Shown one piece after another: positions 22,503-23,161 of a stretch of 23,161 bases of DNA (positions are counted from its first letter, which is position 1; every line of letters starts with the position of its first letter). Source of the stretch: a virus; the IMG/VR virus record IMGVR_UViG_3300029994_000021, positions 1 to 23,161 of that record. One strand, given 5' to 3'. The notes under the pieces were generated by a model. It searched no databases and was not told where the DNA came from. It was given only the letters and a program-made list of their open reading frames with translations. The position numbers and the translations under genes were made by a program.

Positions 22503-22511
22503 ATGATACCA
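22503..22511 (-). promoter_or_regulatory. candidate extended -10 promoter for the minus-strand cassette
   Basis: On the minus strand the sequence reads TGGTATCAT, an extended -10 (TGn plus TATCAT). No good -35 lies 17 nt upstream (CGGTAC); TTGCCG lies 21 nt upstream. Initiation here would leave a leader of roughly 60 nt before the start at 22434. The rest of the 135-nt divergent gap (22435-22569) shows no clear promoter for the plus-strand gene. Confidence 0.35.
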
Positions 22512-22569
22512 CCCCGTAGGTAGATGTACCGGCAAATCAAGCATTTGAACCAATAACAAAGGAAAAACC

Positions 22570-23161
22570 ATGATCAAGCGGTTGTTTGTAACCGTCGCGC
22601 TGCTGTGCGCGATGGCGGGCTCTCTTTGCGGTCAAAACACGACGACCTTTGGAAATATCACGGCGCTGGGCGTGCCCTGCGGGGCCGCGAACTGTGTGTA
22701 TTACCAACTGCCGCAGGGAACACCCTGGGTTTTAGTGACCGTTTCAGGCACGTGGACGGGCGTTCTGGAGACGGCTACGACCAGTGCGCCTAACGCGAAC
22801 TATTCGAATTTGGACACGGTTGCCTGGACGGCGCTGGCAACGGAAACGGCAAATGGGACCTGGTCGCCGGCGACCAGTGGCGCGACCTATCTGCGCGTGC
22901 GGGCAACGGCGTGGACGAGCGGAACCGCGCAGGTAAATATGGCCGCATCGGAAGTGCTGACGCCGATGATGAACCCGATCTTTCCGGGAAGTGCCGGCGC
23001 TGGAGGAACACAGATTGGATCGGCCGGCGTGACTTTTCCTGACGGCAGCGTGCAGGCAAGCGCGGCGGCGCCAGCGATCGCAGGTTTGAGCGGCGACGGC
23101 ACCGGCAATGTGACCGTCCAAAAGCAATTGTCGGCAAGCACCGTCGCGGCTACCGGTCCGG
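22570..23161 (+). CDS. fibre-like protein with signal peptide (3' truncated by window edge)
   Basis: An ATG at 22570, preceded by AAAGGA 8 nt upstream, opens a frame that stays open to the window end (197 codons seen). Residues 1-21 are a Sec signal peptide (MIKRLFVTVALLCAMAG, junction SLCGQ). The mature part is Thr/Ala/Gly-rich with beta-type strands: NCVYYQLPQGTPWVLVTVSG, ATYLRVRATAWTSG, then GVTFPDGSVQASAA, a motif common in phage fibre proteins, and a second Ser/Gly/Val-rich stretch (GLSGDGTGNVTVQKQ). It is probably a second tail fibre or secreted fibre-like protein. The missing C-terminus holds the evidence needed to decide. Confidence 0.7.
   Translation, partial: MIKRLFVTVALLCAMAGSLCGQNTTTFGNITALGVPCGAANCVYYQLPQGTPWVLVTVSGTWTGVLETATTSAPNANYSNLDTVAWTALATETANGTWSPATSGATYLRVRATAWTSGTAQVNMAASEVLTPMMNPIFPGSAGAGGTQIGSAGVTFPDGSVQASAAAPAIAGLSGDGTGNVTVQKQLSASTVAATGP

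Noticed and set aside
1-23161. CRISPR arrays, insertion sequences, integrase or attachment sites
   Set aside because: No regularly spaced direct repeats, transposase-like or integrase-like proteins, or rRNA/tRNA-type attachment ends were seen on either strand.

Overview
The window is 23 kb of a GC-rich tailed-phage or prophage genome. It holds most of a P22-type (podovirus) late module. Gene order follows phage P22: a lysis gene, then small and large terminase, portal, scaffold, coat, gp4-like adaptor, gp10-like stabilisation protein, a tail fibre, and three consecutive DNA-ejection proteins in the positions of P22 gp7, gp20 and gp16. Most products are diverged and longer than their P22 counterparts. 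Integration and replication genes lie outside the window, so temperate and lytic lifestyles cannot be told apart. The style of the signal peptides (ending C-A-Q or C-G-Q), the GC-rich codon use and the type of fibre modules suggest an Acidobacteriota host. That is an inference, not proof.

Layout. Positions 1-237 hold the tail of an upstream gene and a possible very short ORF. 238-2727 carries a SleB-type cell wall hydrolase, a small HTH-like protein and both terminase subunits, tightly overlapped. 2718-4365 is a string of six small genes between terL and the portal gene, joined mostly by TGATG- or GTGA-type stop/start overlaps. The first encodes an Acb2/Tad1 hairpin-domain protein, the family of sponges that sequester cyclic-nucleotide immune signals. 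4358-6777 holds portal and a small protein. 6778-6993 is a 216-nt gap with unusual RNA structure: a 10-bp helix, a short ORF behind a good Shine-Dalgarno, and a D-armless tRNA-like fold. 6994-9267 encodes scaffold and coat. 9377-13103 encodes an exported hypothetical protein, a terminator-like hairpin, a hypothetical protein, the adaptor and the stabilisation protein. 13149-16555 holds a small protein, an exported tail fibre, a GNAT acetyltransferase and a cupin-like protein. 16543-21582 holds the three ejection proteins. 21572-22434 is a two-gene cassette on the opposite strand (exported protein plus small membrane protein). 22570 to the end is a second fibre-like protein, also with a signal peptide, cut off by the window edge.

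The most unusual points are: the predicted anti-CBASS/anti-Thoeris sponge among the packaging genes; Sec signal peptides on three proteins of the virion module plus one in the inverted cassette; the structured RNA gap ahead of the scaffold gene; two copies of a G-quadruplex-forming repeat, one inside the portal gene and one supplying the leader of the gene at 13149; and an FN3-like module inserted inside a repeat of the tail fibre.
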